A DNA stretch of 64,000 nt, from contig JAEWQB010000017.1 in the NCBI GenBank assembly GCA_023460395.1, positions 62,001 through 126,000 on the forward strand, written 5' to 3'. A model generated the notes under the pieces. The model saw only the letters and a program-made list of their open reading frames with translations, did no database searches and was not told the DNA's origin. This DNA comes from Pseudomonadota bacterium. GTDB lineage: Bacteria; Desulfobacterota; Desulfovibrionia; Desulfovibrionales; Desulfovibrionaceae. Below are positions 34,408 through 43,617 of this stretch, piece after piece. The position numbers and the translations under genes are program-made. Each line of letters starts with the position of its first letter. Within the stretch, counting starts at the first letter, position 1.

Positions 34408-35034
34408 CTACTGCCGGTGCGGCGCCAGTTCCTCAAGGAAACGCGGGTCCACGTCGAATCCCAGTTCCGCAGCTTTATCCACGTTGCGGATGGCGTCCTG
34501 ATAGTCTCCGCGTTCCAGCGCCACAAGGGCGAGGTTGTTGTATGCGGGAGCAAAGGTGGGGTATTTGGCAATGGAGGTCATGCTCGTGCGCTCGCTGGCT
34601 TCAAGATCACCCAGCATGAAATGAGCGCTGGCCATTGTGGCCTGCGCCTGCACAAATTCAGGATCCCACTTCAGTGCCTTTTTGGCGCATTTCAACGCCT
34701 CATCCGCTTCGCCGCGCTGAAGGTGCACAAACGCCATGTTTGCCCATGGCACCGGGAATTTTGCGCGGCACTGGGCGGCTTCCTGATTATAGTGCAGACA
34801 GCCATCCAGATCGCCCCGATGCATGCAGATGCCGCCAAGCTGAATATATGCTTCCGCAAACCGGGGAGAATTTCGCAGAGTTTCCAGAAACGCAGCTTCC
34901 GCACCCGCCCAGTCACGCTTGGAAAGAAGGGCTACGCCGAGGTTATAATGGTGGTTGGCGCACTCGGTGTTTTGTTCGATGGCAGCGCGCAGATCGGCAA
35001 TGTAGTCATCAATGTCGTCGTAACTAGCCTTCAT
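34408..35034 (-). CDS. tetratricopeptide-repeat protein
   Basis: A 208-residue soluble protein of about five TPR units. Repeat signatures include HHYNLGVALLSKRDWAGAEAAF, AEAYIQLGGICMHRGDLDGCL, PWANMAFVHLQRGEADEAL and APAYNNLALVALERGDYQDAI. No signal peptide is present, so it is cytoplasmic. TPR proteins are scaffolds for protein binding; the partner is not known. GAGGGG precedes the ATG at 35034. The start overlaps the end of the upstream unknown gene by 11 bp, so it is translated as part of an operon with it and the YkgJ-type gene. Confidence 0.9.
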   Translation of the reverse strand: MKASYDDIDDYIADLRAAIEQNTECANHHYNLGVALLSKRDWAGAEAAFLETLRNSPRFAEAYIQLGGICMHRGDLDGCLHYNQEAAQCRAKFPVPWANMAFVHLQRGEADEALKCAKKALKWDPEFVQAQATMASAHFMLGDLEASERTSMTSIAKYPTFAPAYNNLALVALERGDYQDAIRNVDKAAELGFDVDPRFLEELAPHRQ

Positions 35035-35413
35035 AATCGGTGTACCCCTCTTCGAGCAAAAGATTGTAATACCACACACAAAAGTCGAAGACTCCCCGGA
35101 ATTTTTCATCCCGGTTAATCAGGCCCACGGCTGTTTCCAGCGCACCGCGACCATAGTCATTACTGTATTCGCCTTTGTGTTTTTGCAAAAACTCACGCAC
35201 AAGCTGTTGTGTGGTGCGTTTGGTGATATCCAGACGCATTTCCATAGGATCATTCGGTTTTTGAAACGGATCCCATTTATCGTATCCAATGCGGTCAATA
35301 AATTTACGCCGCCGTGGAGACATTTTTTCATAAATAAGGCGCTTTTGTTCCTCTTCTTCGGGCGAAAGCGGCCGGTCGGAACCATCCCGGTACATAGAGG
35401 CGGAAATGCTCAT
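35024..35413 (-). CDS. conserved protein of unknown function
   Basis: A 129-residue protein that I do not recognise. It is highly charged and rich in Glu, Arg and Tyr, has no signal peptide or membrane segment, and shows no cysteine cluster. Notable stretches are SPEEEEQKRLIYEKMSPRRR and FLQKHKGEYSNDYGRGALE. Its start overlaps the stop of the YkgJ-type gene by one base (TAATG) and its end overlaps the TPR gene by 11 bp. Such tight packing suggests a joint function with both neighbours. Confidence 0.82.
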   Translation of the reverse strand: MSISASMYRDGSDRPLSPEEEEQKRLIYEKMSPRRRKFIDRIGYDKWDPFQKPNDPMEMRLDITKRTTQQLVREFLQKHKGEYSNDYGRGALETAVGLINRDEKFRGVFDFCVWYYNLLLEEGYTDYEG

Positions 35414-36084
35414 TATGCTTTTTCCTTTTGGGGAGCGCCGATCCCCAGATATTGCTCATCGTACAAGGTCAAAAGCGCCATAGAAACCGGAACAAATACG
35501 CCGGATAGCTCATTAAACCGGCTTTTTACCGTTACGGCTATCTCCTGACTTAAGGCCACCAGCCGGTCTTGGATCTTATCCATATGCACGGTGGGGTAGG
35601 CCTCTCCTTTGACAAAGCCCGACTGCCCGCAGGTATGCGCTTTGCCACCGATGGCGGTGGGAATGCCGTACAACCGGCAGGTGATGGGGCGACAGGCGTA
35701 CATCTGGCACAGATCGTCTTCACCCAGCAGCGGGCAGCGCAACCGCTCGCGGGCCATATTTTCTAAAATAGTAGAGCTGTCCACCCCGGCCTGCGCGTCC
35801 CGGTAGGCCTGACGTTTGAGCTTATAAGACCGGCGGTCGGCCTCGTTGGCGCGGGTGACAATATTTGACCGGGCCTCCCCGTCGCCAAAGGCAAGAGCAA
35901 AGTGACGGTTTATATACATGGCCTCCACAAGGCTTAGGTCAAACAGGGCATGGCAGCAATCGCTACAGCCCTTGCCACAGGAGATACAGTCCGGGTGCCG
36001 CTCCGCCACGCGGGCAACCACCGCATCCACCTCGGCCACCAGAGCCTCGTATTTGGCAAAAATTTCCGAGAGATTCGGAATCAT
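35413..36084 (-). CDS. YkgJ-family cysteine-cluster protein (putative zinc/iron-chelating domain)
   Basis: A 223-residue protein with the cysteine pattern of the YkgJ family: CISCGKGCSDCCHALF near the N-terminus, then CPLLGEDDLCQMYACRP and TCRLYGIPT. The cysteines probably bind zinc or an iron-sulfur cluster; the biochemical role of the family is unknown. The ATG at 36084 has a good ribosome site (GGAAAGGAG). It is the first gene of a three-gene overlapping operon. A sigma-54-type promoter match lies about 105 bp upstream. A second, shorter YkgJ-like protein is encoded at 48009. Confidence 0.9.
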   Translation of the reverse strand: MIPNLSEIFAKYEALVAEVDAVVARVAERHPDCISCGKGCSDCCHALFDLSLVEAMYINRHFALAFGDGEARSNIVTRANEADRRSYKLKRQAYRDAQAGVDSSTILENMARERLRCPLLGEDDLCQMYACRPITCRLYGIPTAIGGKAHTCGQSGFVKGEAYPTVHMDKIQDRLVALSQEIAVTVKSRFNELSGVFVPVSMALLTLYDEQYLGIGAPQKEKA

Positions 36085-36189
36085 TCACTCGCTCCTTTCC
36101 GGTCTATGCGTATTTCCGCAGAGGGGGCGGCAAAAATGTGCGAAACCGCAATCATCCCGCCATTGTTCCTTGCATTTTCCGCGTCCTGA

Positions 36190-36206
36190 CGCGAACGCCG
36201 TGCCAA
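36190..36206 (-). promoter_or_regulatory. sigma-54 (-24/-12) promoter match upstream of the YkgJ operon
   Basis: On the minus strand TTGGCACGGCGTTCGCG contains a full TTGGCACG -24 element and a GC exactly 12 bp from the GG. The -12 element reads TCGC against TTGC. Transcription would start near 36178, about 93 bp before the YkgJ-type gene. Nothing else in 36085-36387 is clear, apart from a TGCG-N4-CGCA half-palindrome at 36138-36151 that resembles the enhancer sites near 2316. Confidence 0.5.
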
Positions 36207-36387
36207 TGAATAGGGATGATTTTTGCTGCTGGCAAGGGGCCGCCGTTATTCCCGACGAGCGGCATGGTCGCCCCGTACCCCGCGGGCGTATTGGACTCTT
36301 CTGCTGCCGGGAACCGCTAAAAGGCAGGAAGCGCCCGGTTTCACACGGGGCACACCGCACTGTCCCGCGCAGAGAGGGCCAGATACT

Positions 36388-36420
36388 GAAAACGGACGGT
36401 GAGAGGCCTCCCACCGTCCG
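36388..36420 (-). terminator. terminator of the ferredoxin gene
   Basis: A 9-bp stem (36393-36401 with 36412-36420) followed on the minus strand by GTTTTC, 43 bp after the ferredoxin stop. Confidence 0.75.
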
Positions 36421-36462
36421 GCTCAGAGCAGGCGCGCAATCAAAGGCGACTGCGCCCGACGC

Positions 36463-36651
36463 TTACATCTCTTCGATGGTGATTGCGTCAGATTCGCACA
36501 CTTCAACGCAGGATTCACAGCCGAGGCATTCTTCTTCGTTCACGGGAACAGCCTTGCCGTCCTGCAATTCGTAGACTTCAACGGGACAAACGTCCACGCA
36601 TTCGCCGTCGCCAGTACACTTGTCGTGATCAACAGATACGTTCCAACCCAT
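36463..36651 (-). CDS. ferredoxin, [3Fe-4S]/[4Fe-4S] type like D. africanus ferredoxin III
   Basis: A 62-residue electron carrier with two cluster sites. Site I reads CTGDGECVDVCP, where Asp15 takes the place of the second Cys. Site II is complete (CLGCESCVEVC). With Met removed, this gives Cys11, Asp14, Cys17 and Cys21, the arrangement known from Desulfovibrio africanus ferredoxin III, whose 3Fe cluster can take up a fourth metal using the Asp. GGAGGA 6 bp upstream supports the start at 36651. It is a single gene with its own terminator and may serve the 2-oxoacid oxidoreductase or other redox enzymes. Confidence 0.94.
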   Translation of the reverse strand: MGWNVSVDHDKCTGDGECVDVCPVEVYELQDGKAVPVNEEECLGCESCVEVCESDAITIEEM

Positions 36652-36860
36652 GGTATTCCTCCAGTTTGTATTCGGCCCCGCAACGGGAACCGTAGAAATG
36701 TTGTTCCCGCTCACCGGAGGAAACCGGCGCCGGGGACTTTGGACTCATCGAATTTGCAGATAGCTGCCAGCCCTGCGGGTGTCAAGACTTGAAGCACATT
36801 ATCAGGGTATGTTTCCACAGGGGCGCAAAGAAAGTGGAAACACGTCATACCAACTTAAAA

Positions 36861-38318
<1,458 letters not shown>

Positions 38319-38626
38319 GAAAAGGCCTCGCATTGTAAGGACGCTGTGGGCAATTCGCCCGTTCCTGAACATACTACTGGCTTCTATACCACCAAATGGT
38401 CCATGTTCAAGGGGCGGAGAAAAGAATACGGGTATTACCGGGGGTTCCGACAGCCACAGGCGCCTCCATGCGACATGGTATATTTAATTATTTTAATATA
38501 TTATGTATATTTTTCAGGCAACGCACTTTCATATTTTCAATACGCGCGTTTCCCGGTATGCTTGTACGATTTTGGAACGGGGGGAAGCCCCCTACATGGA
38601 TTTTCCCCGGAGGGCAAACGCACGCA
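38319..38626. other. divergent promoter region between the protease gene and kdsB
   Basis: No gene. An AT-rich island (38478-38520) with several TATAAT-like hexamers stands out from the GC-rich surroundings and is the likely promoter area for both directions; I could not single out one -35/-10 pair. Confidence 0.4.
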
Positions 38627-39400
38627 ATGGCCCAAGCCATCCCCTGCTACGGCATTATCCCCGCTCGATTCGCGTCTTCCCGGTTTCCGGGCAAGCCTCT
38701 TGTCGATATTCTCGGCAAGCCCATGTTTTGGCACGTCTACACACGTGCCTTACGCTGTCCGGCGTTGCGACGCGTGGTGCTTGCCACCGACGACGACCGC
38801 ATTGCCGAATCGGCTCGCGCGCACGGTGTAGATTTCGTTATGACCCGATCCGACCACACCTGCGGAACGGATCGCGTGTTTGAAGCCGCCTGCGCCATGA
38901 ATGTGGAAGAAAACGCCGTGGTGGTAAACATTCAAGGCGACGAGCCAGCTCTGAACCCCGCCATGCTCACTGAGCTGGTGGCCCCCTTCGCGGAAAATGC
39001 GTCTGTGCAGGTCAGCACTCTGGCCCGCCCCATTTCCGCCACGGAAGCCGCAAACCCCGATGTAGTGAAGGTGGTGCGTTCCGCCAGTGGCAACGCGCTC
39101 TACTTTTCCCGGCTGCCCATTCCCTTTGCGCGGAACGCGCAGCCGGCCCCGGCCTCCGCGTGGGGGCATGTGGGCCTGTATGCATTTCGGTTTGCCACGC
39201 TGCGGCAATTCACGCAACTTGCCCCCTCTCCGCTGGAACAAACGGAGATGCTGGAGCAACTGCGTCTGCTGGAAAATGATATTCCCATCCGCGTGGTCCC
39301 CACCCGCCACACAACGCACGGGGTAGACCGCCCGGAAGATATTTCCACAATCCTCAACCTGCTACGGGAGACTCCTGATGAAAGCCCTGCTCGCCCTTGA
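38627..39400 (+). CDS. kdsB: 3-deoxy-manno-octulosonate cytidylyltransferase
   Basis: A 257-residue enzyme that activates KDO as CMP-KDO for the LPS inner core. The N-terminal nucleotide-binding motif is GIIPARFASSRFPGKPL. VVLATDDDRIAE, MTRSDHTCGTDRVFEA, VVNIQGDEPALNP and HVGLYAFR are all typical. I chose ATG 38627 because it gives the usual family N-terminus; GGAGGG lies a little far (12 bp) upstream. Its last 23 bases overlap carA, so the two genes are co-translated. It indicates a Gram-negative outer membrane with KDO-containing LPS. Confidence 0.95.
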   Translation: MAQAIPCYGIIPARFASSRFPGKPLVDILGKPMFWHVYTRALRCPALRRVVLATDDDRIAESARAHGVDFVMTRSDHTCGTDRVFEAACAMNVEENAVVVNIQGDEPALNPAMLTELVAPFAENASVQVSTLARPISATEAANPDVVKVVRSASGNALYFSRLPIPFARNAQPAPASAWGHVGLYAFRFATLRQFTQLAPSPLEQTEMLEQLRLLENDIPIRVVPTRHTTHGVDRPEDISTILNLLRETPDESPARP

Positions 39401-40499
39401 AGACGGCTTCGTACTCGAAGGTCGTTCGTTTACCGGTCCCGGTGAGGCCGGAGGGGAGGTCATATTCAACACCGGCATGACCGGCTATCAGGAAATCCTG
39501 ACAGACCCCTCCTACACGGGGCAAATGGTTTGCATGACCTATCCGCTTATCGGAAACTACGGCATCACAGCGGAAGACCTTGAATCCGGGCATGTGCACT
39601 GCTCGGCACTTATTGTCAAAGAGTGCTGTAAAGCGCCTTCCAACTGGCGCTCCGTGGAAAGCCTGCCCGACTACCTCGCCCGCCACGGCGTGCTGGGCAT
39701 TGAAGGTATTGATACCCGCGCGCTCACGCGGCACCTGCGCGTTCACGGTGCCATGCGCGGCCTCATCTCCACACAGGAAACCACCCCGGAAGCGCTGGTA
39801 GCACGCGCCCGGACCCTGCCTTCAATGGAAGGACAGAATCTGGTGGAAACCGTGGCGCCCTCGCAGCCTTACACATGGGACGGCGACAAACCCCGCCCCG
39901 TGACGCTCCGGGACGGCACCTACGACTGGCCCGGCACGGGCAAACGCGTGGTAGTCTATGACTACGGCATCAAGTGGAATATCCTTCGCCTGTTGGCTGA
40001 AGAAGGGTTTGACCTTCTCGTGGTTCCCCCCTCTTTCTCTGCGGATGAGGTCGCCAAGGTACAGGCGGACGGGGTGTTCCTGTCCAACGGGCCCGGCGAC
40101 CCCGCTACACTGAAAAACGAAATCGCACAGCTCACCCGGTTGGTGGACATGCTGCCGGTGGCGGGCATATGCTTGGGGCATCAGTTGCTTGGACACGCGC
40201 TGGGCGGTAGCACCACGAAGTTGAAATTCGGGCACCACGGCTGCAACCACCCGGTTAAGGACATCACCACCGGACGCATTGAAATCTCGTCACAAAACCA
40301 CGGTTTTTGCGTACAGATAGACCGCGACGACGTGGAAGTGACCCACATAAACCTCAATGACAACACGGTAGAGGGCATAGCCCACAAGACCAAGCCGGTC
40401 ATTTCCGTACAGCATCACCCGGAAGCCTGCCCCGGTCCCACCGATAGCCGCGTCTTCTTCCAGCGGTTCCGCACATTGATGGAGCAGGCCTCTGCGTAA
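39378..40499 (+). CDS. carA: carbamoyl-phosphate synthase small (glutaminase) subunit
   Basis: A 373-residue subunit that releases ammonia from glutamine for carbamoyl phosphate synthesis, feeding arginine and pyrimidines. The N-terminal domain has FNTGMTGYQEILTDPSY and the class I amidotransferase domain has the nucleophile Cys in GICLGHQLLGHAL and the His/Glu in HHPEACPGP. GGGAG precedes the ATG, which overlaps kdsB by 23 bp. No carB lies next to it in this window. A perfect inverted repeat follows the stop. Confidence 0.96.
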   Translation: MKALLALEDGFVLEGRSFTGPGEAGGEVIFNTGMTGYQEILTDPSYTGQMVCMTYPLIGNYGITAEDLESGHVHCSALIVKECCKAPSNWRSVESLPDYLARHGVLGIEGIDTRALTRHLRVHGAMRGLISTQETTPEALVARARTLPSMEGQNLVETVAPSQPYTWDGDKPRPVTLRDGTYDWPGTGKRVVVYDYGIKWNILRLLAEEGFDLLVVPPSFSADEVAKVQADGVFLSNGPGDPATLKNEIAQLTRLVDMLPVAGICLGHQLLGHALGGSTTKLKFGHHGCNHPVKDITTGRIEISSQNHGFCVQIDRDDVEVTHINLNDNTVEGIAHKTKPVISVQHHPEACPGPTDSRVFFQRFRTLMEQASA

Positions 40500-40509
40500 C
40501 ACAATAAAC

Positions 40510-40542
40510 GCGGTTCCGGGATACTCTTCATCCCGGAACCGC
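40510..40542 (+). terminator. 3' stem after carA (possible terminator)
   Basis: A perfect 13-bp stem (40510-40522 with 40530-40542) with a 7-nt loop starts 11 bp past the carA stop. It lacks a T-run, so it may stabilise the 3' end or assist Rho-dependent termination rather than end transcription alone. Confidence 0.5.
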
Positions 40543-40622
40543 ATCCTGAAATCATCATTCGCCACGCAAGGGCCATTTCACCCCTTTGCCGATTGTCTTG
40601 AACCGTTTGTCCCGGAGACGTC

Positions 40623-41429
40623 ATGTCCGCTCAACTGACCAAAGCCCGGCAGCAGCTTAACCAGATCCGCTCGCTTCTTAAGCAAGGGAAATATCAGCCC
40701 GCGGCTCAGGCCTATCACGACGCCCTGCTGATTTTTCTTAAAACGCCGCTCATGAAGTCGGAAAAGGAAGAATTTCAGCGTCTTCTGGAAGACAACGCGC
40801 ATCATCTCAACAATGACAAAGCGCTACGCAAGGTGTTTCCGCTTACCATCAGCTACGCCCCCGGCAAAGAACGTGAGGTGCTGGACGTACTCAAAGAGCT
40901 GTTGCAGGAACTCATGAATGCCGCGGCCAATGAGGCTCAGATGCTCATGAGCCAAATGGAGCAGCGCCGCCGGGACGAGCTGGAACGCGGACAAGGCTTG
41001 CTGGATCAGCGGCAATATGTCGCCGCCAATGACGTTTTCCGCGCTCTGGTACATGAATTCTCTGACGACCCGGAACTGAAAGCGGATATCGGGGACCGCT
41101 TCATCAAAGCCGGACGTTACGAGGAAGCATATGACTATCTCGCCGCAGCTATTGATGAAAGCCCGGAATCCATCCATTTCTACAATCACATCGGCATTGC
41201 CCTGCGCAAATTGGGCAAATTTGATGTGGCGGAAAAATACTTCGCCCGCGCTGTAAAATTCGCGGGAAAAGATCCCCACCTCTTCTTCAATCTTGGCAGG
41301 CTCTACGCCGACTGGGGGCGCTGGGACAAATGCGCCAAAGCGGCAACCATGGCTTTAAAGCTTAAACCTGATTTTGAAGAGGCTGGCAAAATGCTTGCGT
41401 TCGCCGAACGCAAACACGGTCAAGGCTAG
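40623..41429 (+). CDS. tetratricopeptide-repeat protein
   Basis: A 268-residue cytoplasmic protein. The first 110 residues are helical and charged (ARQQLNQIRSLLKQGKYQPAAQAY). TPR units follow (RGQGLLDQRQYVAANDVF, GDRFIKAGRYEEAYDYL, YNHIGIALRKLGKFDVAEKYF, FFNLGRLYADWGRWDKCAKAA). GGAG lies 6 bp ahead of the ATG. It follows carA and precedes a chemoreceptor gene. Scaffold or adaptor function is likely, partner unknown. A GC-rich hairpin near 41436-41455 follows the stop. Confidence 0.88.
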   Translation: MSAQLTKARQQLNQIRSLLKQGKYQPAAQAYHDALLIFLKTPLMKSEKEEFQRLLEDNAHHLNNDKALRKVFPLTISYAPGKEREVLDVLKELLQELMNAAANEAQMLMSQMEQRRRDELERGQGLLDQRQYVAANDVFRALVHEFSDDPELKADIGDRFIKAGRYEEAYDYLAAAIDESPESIHFYNHIGIALRKLGKFDVAEKYFARAVKFAGKDPHLFFNLGRLYADWGRWDKCAKAATMALKLKPDFEEAGKMLAFAERKHGQG

Positions 41430-41639
41430 CGCGTTCGCCGGGAGACCCCGGCGAGCCCGGTCTCGGAAGCCATCAAACGCCGGACTTCCCCCTCCGTCTC
41501 AGCTCTTCAGGCCACCTCCCTCCCAAAATACGCGCCCCTCTTTCCAGTTGGTCCTTGACTTTTTCCTTTGCAGGGACTTTATTGTGAAAGGTTACTACTA
41601 ATAACATAACTTAGGTATATCGCTTGATAAGGGGGAGGA

Positions 41640-43439
41640 ATGTTTAGACGAGTTTCCATCGCGGCGCGGATCTATCTCTTTTTGGGATTCGCTGCCCTGA
41701 TCATGATCGCAATGGTTGGCGCGTTTTACGGCACGGCATACCAAATTTCTGCCGCAGGAACGGAAAAGGCAAATGAGTTCCTTCTGAGCGACCTCAAGTC
41801 CCGGCTTAAAGACGTCACCACCACCGCCACCCGTGGGCTGGCCTCTCAGGTCAAAGGGCTTTCCGAAGAAGAGCAACTGCGTATTATCACCGAATTCGTG
41901 GAAACCTCACGGTTCGAGGCAGACAACTCCGGGTACTTTTATGTCTACAAAGGCACCGTATGCGTGGCGCATCCCGTGCAGAAAAGCCTCGTCGGGAAAG
42001 ACCTGCGTGACTACACGGACGCCATGGGACAAAAATCCATTCGGCTGCTGTGGGACATAAGCCGGGCCGGGGGCGGATTCGTTAATTTCGTTTTCCCCAA
42101 ACCGGGGCAGGGCGATGTGCCCAAGCTGGGCTACGCTGAATATGTGGACGGAACCCCGTTTTGGTTGGGTACCGGCGCATATATGGATGATGTCGCGGCG
42201 GCACGTAACCACATTGTGACCGCCATGGAAACCGCCACCAGCGAACGGGTTCGCATTCTCGCGCTGGCCATTCTGGCTGTGCTGCTGATTCTCTGCGCGC
42301 CTCTTGCCTACGGACTGGCTTCCTCCGTTGCCAAACCCCTTCGTAACGCCACTCGGTTTGCCACCGAAATTGCCGACGGCAATCTCAATGTGGTCATCAC
42401 CCCACAGGGACGCGACGAGGTGACCATTCTGGAACGCTCGTTCAACACCATGACAGAACGGCTGCGAAGCACACTCGACGCGGCACGTAGCGAGTCCGAC
42501 CGGGCGCATGAAGAATCCCGCCGGGCCACCGCCGCCATGGAAAAAGCGCAGGCCGCCAGCGATGAAGCCAGCGCCAAAACCCAAAGCATGCTTACGGCAG
42601 CACAGACCCTGCAAGGCATCAGTTCCGCCCTGACCACCTCACTGGAAGGTCTTTCCGCCGTTATTGAGCAGTCGGACAGAGGAGCGGCGGATCAGGCCGC
42701 CCGAGTTTCGGAAACAGCCACCGCCATGGAAGAAATGAACGCCACCGTGCTGGAAGTAACCCGCAACGCGTCCACCGCTTCCTCCGTTTCCGCTGAAACC
42801 CGCGCCAAAGCCGAAGATGGCGCGAAGATTGTGGCCCAGTCCGTGACCAATGTGCAGGTTATGCACGAGCACTCTTTGGCACTCAAAGACGATATGGCCT
42901 CACTGGGTGAGCATACCGAAGCCATTTCCCGCATTATGGGCGTTATTTCCGACATCGCGGACCAAACGAACCTGCTGGCGCTGAATGCCGCCATTGAAGC
43001 AGCCCGCGCGGGTGATGCGGGGCGCGGCTTCGCTGTGGTGGCGGATGAAGTCCGCAAACTGGCGGAAAAGACCATGGTATCTACCTCTGACGTGGGAAGC
43101 GCCATTGCCACCATCCAGCAGAGCGCCCGTCGCAATATTGAACAGATGGACCGCACCGTTGGCTCTATCGGTGAAGTTACGGAACTCTCCATGCGTTCCG
43201 GCGATGCATTGCGGGAAATTGTACATATGGTGGACGAAACCGCCGATCAGGTCCGGGCCATTGCCACGGCGTCCGAGCAGCAGTCCGCAGCCAGCGAAGA
43301 GATTAACACCTCCATCGCCTCTATCAACACCATCGCCACGGAAACAGCCACAGCCATGCGCGGAGCCGCAGACTCCATCGCCGCTCTGACCAATCAGGCC
43401 CGTGAGTTAAACACGCTTATCGAGGCTCTACGCAAGTAG
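41640..43439 (+). CDS. methyl-accepting chemotaxis protein with an sCache domain
   Basis: A 599-residue inner-membrane chemoreceptor. An N-terminal membrane helix (IYLFLGFAALIMIAMVGAFY) precedes a periplasmic single-Cache domain (about 40-195) with DNSGYFYVYKGTVCVAHP and the WLGTGAYMDDV ending, a family that often binds small carboxylates. A second membrane helix (ILALAILAVLLILCAPLAYG), HAMP, and the MCP signalling domain follow, with the tip IADQTNLLALNAAIEAARAG. GGGGGAGG lies just ahead of the ATG. It passes signals to CheA/CheW, whose genes are not in the window. Confidence 0.94.
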   Translation: MFRRVSIAARIYLFLGFAALIMIAMVGAFYGTAYQISAAGTEKANEFLLSDLKSRLKDVTTTATRGLASQVKGLSEEEQLRIITEFVETSRFEADNSGYFYVYKGTVCVAHPVQKSLVGKDLRDYTDAMGQKSIRLLWDISRAGGGFVNFVFPKPGQGDVPKLGYAEYVDGTPFWLGTGAYMDDVAAARNHIVTAMETATSERVRILALAILAVLLILCAPLAYGLASSVAKPLRNATRFATEIADGNLNVVITPQGRDEVTILERSFNTMTERLRSTLDAARSESDRAHEESRRATAAMEKAQAASDEASAKTQSMLTAAQTLQGISSALTTSLEGLSAVIEQSDRGAADQAARVSETATAMEEMNATVLEVTRNASTASSVSAETRAKAEDGAKIVAQSVTNVQVMHEHSLALKDDMASLGEHTEAISRIMGVISDIADQTNLLALNAAIEAARAGDAGRGFAVVADEVRKLAEKTMVSTSDVGSAIATIQQSARRNIEQMDRTVGSIGEVTELSMRSGDALREIVHMVDETADQVRAIATASEQQSAASEEINTSIASINTIATETATAMRGAADSIAALTNQARELNTLIEALRK

Positions 43440-43471
43440 ATTCCACGGTCTGCGGATACGTCTTTACGAGC

Positions 43472-43498
43472 GAGGCCCCTTTTTCAAAGAGGGGCCTC
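43472..43498. terminator. bidirectional terminator-like hairpin between two chemoreceptor genes
   Basis: Nine perfect bp (43472-43480 with 43490-43498) with an additional CGAG/CTCG outside and T-rich and A-rich runs in the loop, between convergent genes. A similar GGCCCCTTTT..AAAAGG stem recurs at 51401-51424. Confidence 0.6.
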
Positions 43499-43617
43499 TC
43501 TCGTGTTCTCTCCGCCAAAACGTTTATAGGGCGTTCCCGCATAGCGAATCCCTCGGTCCCCACGGGCGCTCTTCGGGGGAACTCCACCCCCTCCGGGCAA
43601 CTAAGGGACGCTTTTCG

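Noticed and set aside
36740..36785. Sigma-54-like CTGGCAGCTATCTGCAA on the minus strand upstream of the ferredoxin gene
   Set aside because: The GG-to-GC distance is 11 bp instead of 12, which sigma-54 does not normally tolerate.
41600..41640. Sigma-28-like -10 element (CTTGATAA) upstream of the sCache chemoreceptor
   Set aside because: It lies within about 10 bp of the start codon and overlaps the ribosome site, and no proper -35 element accompanies it.
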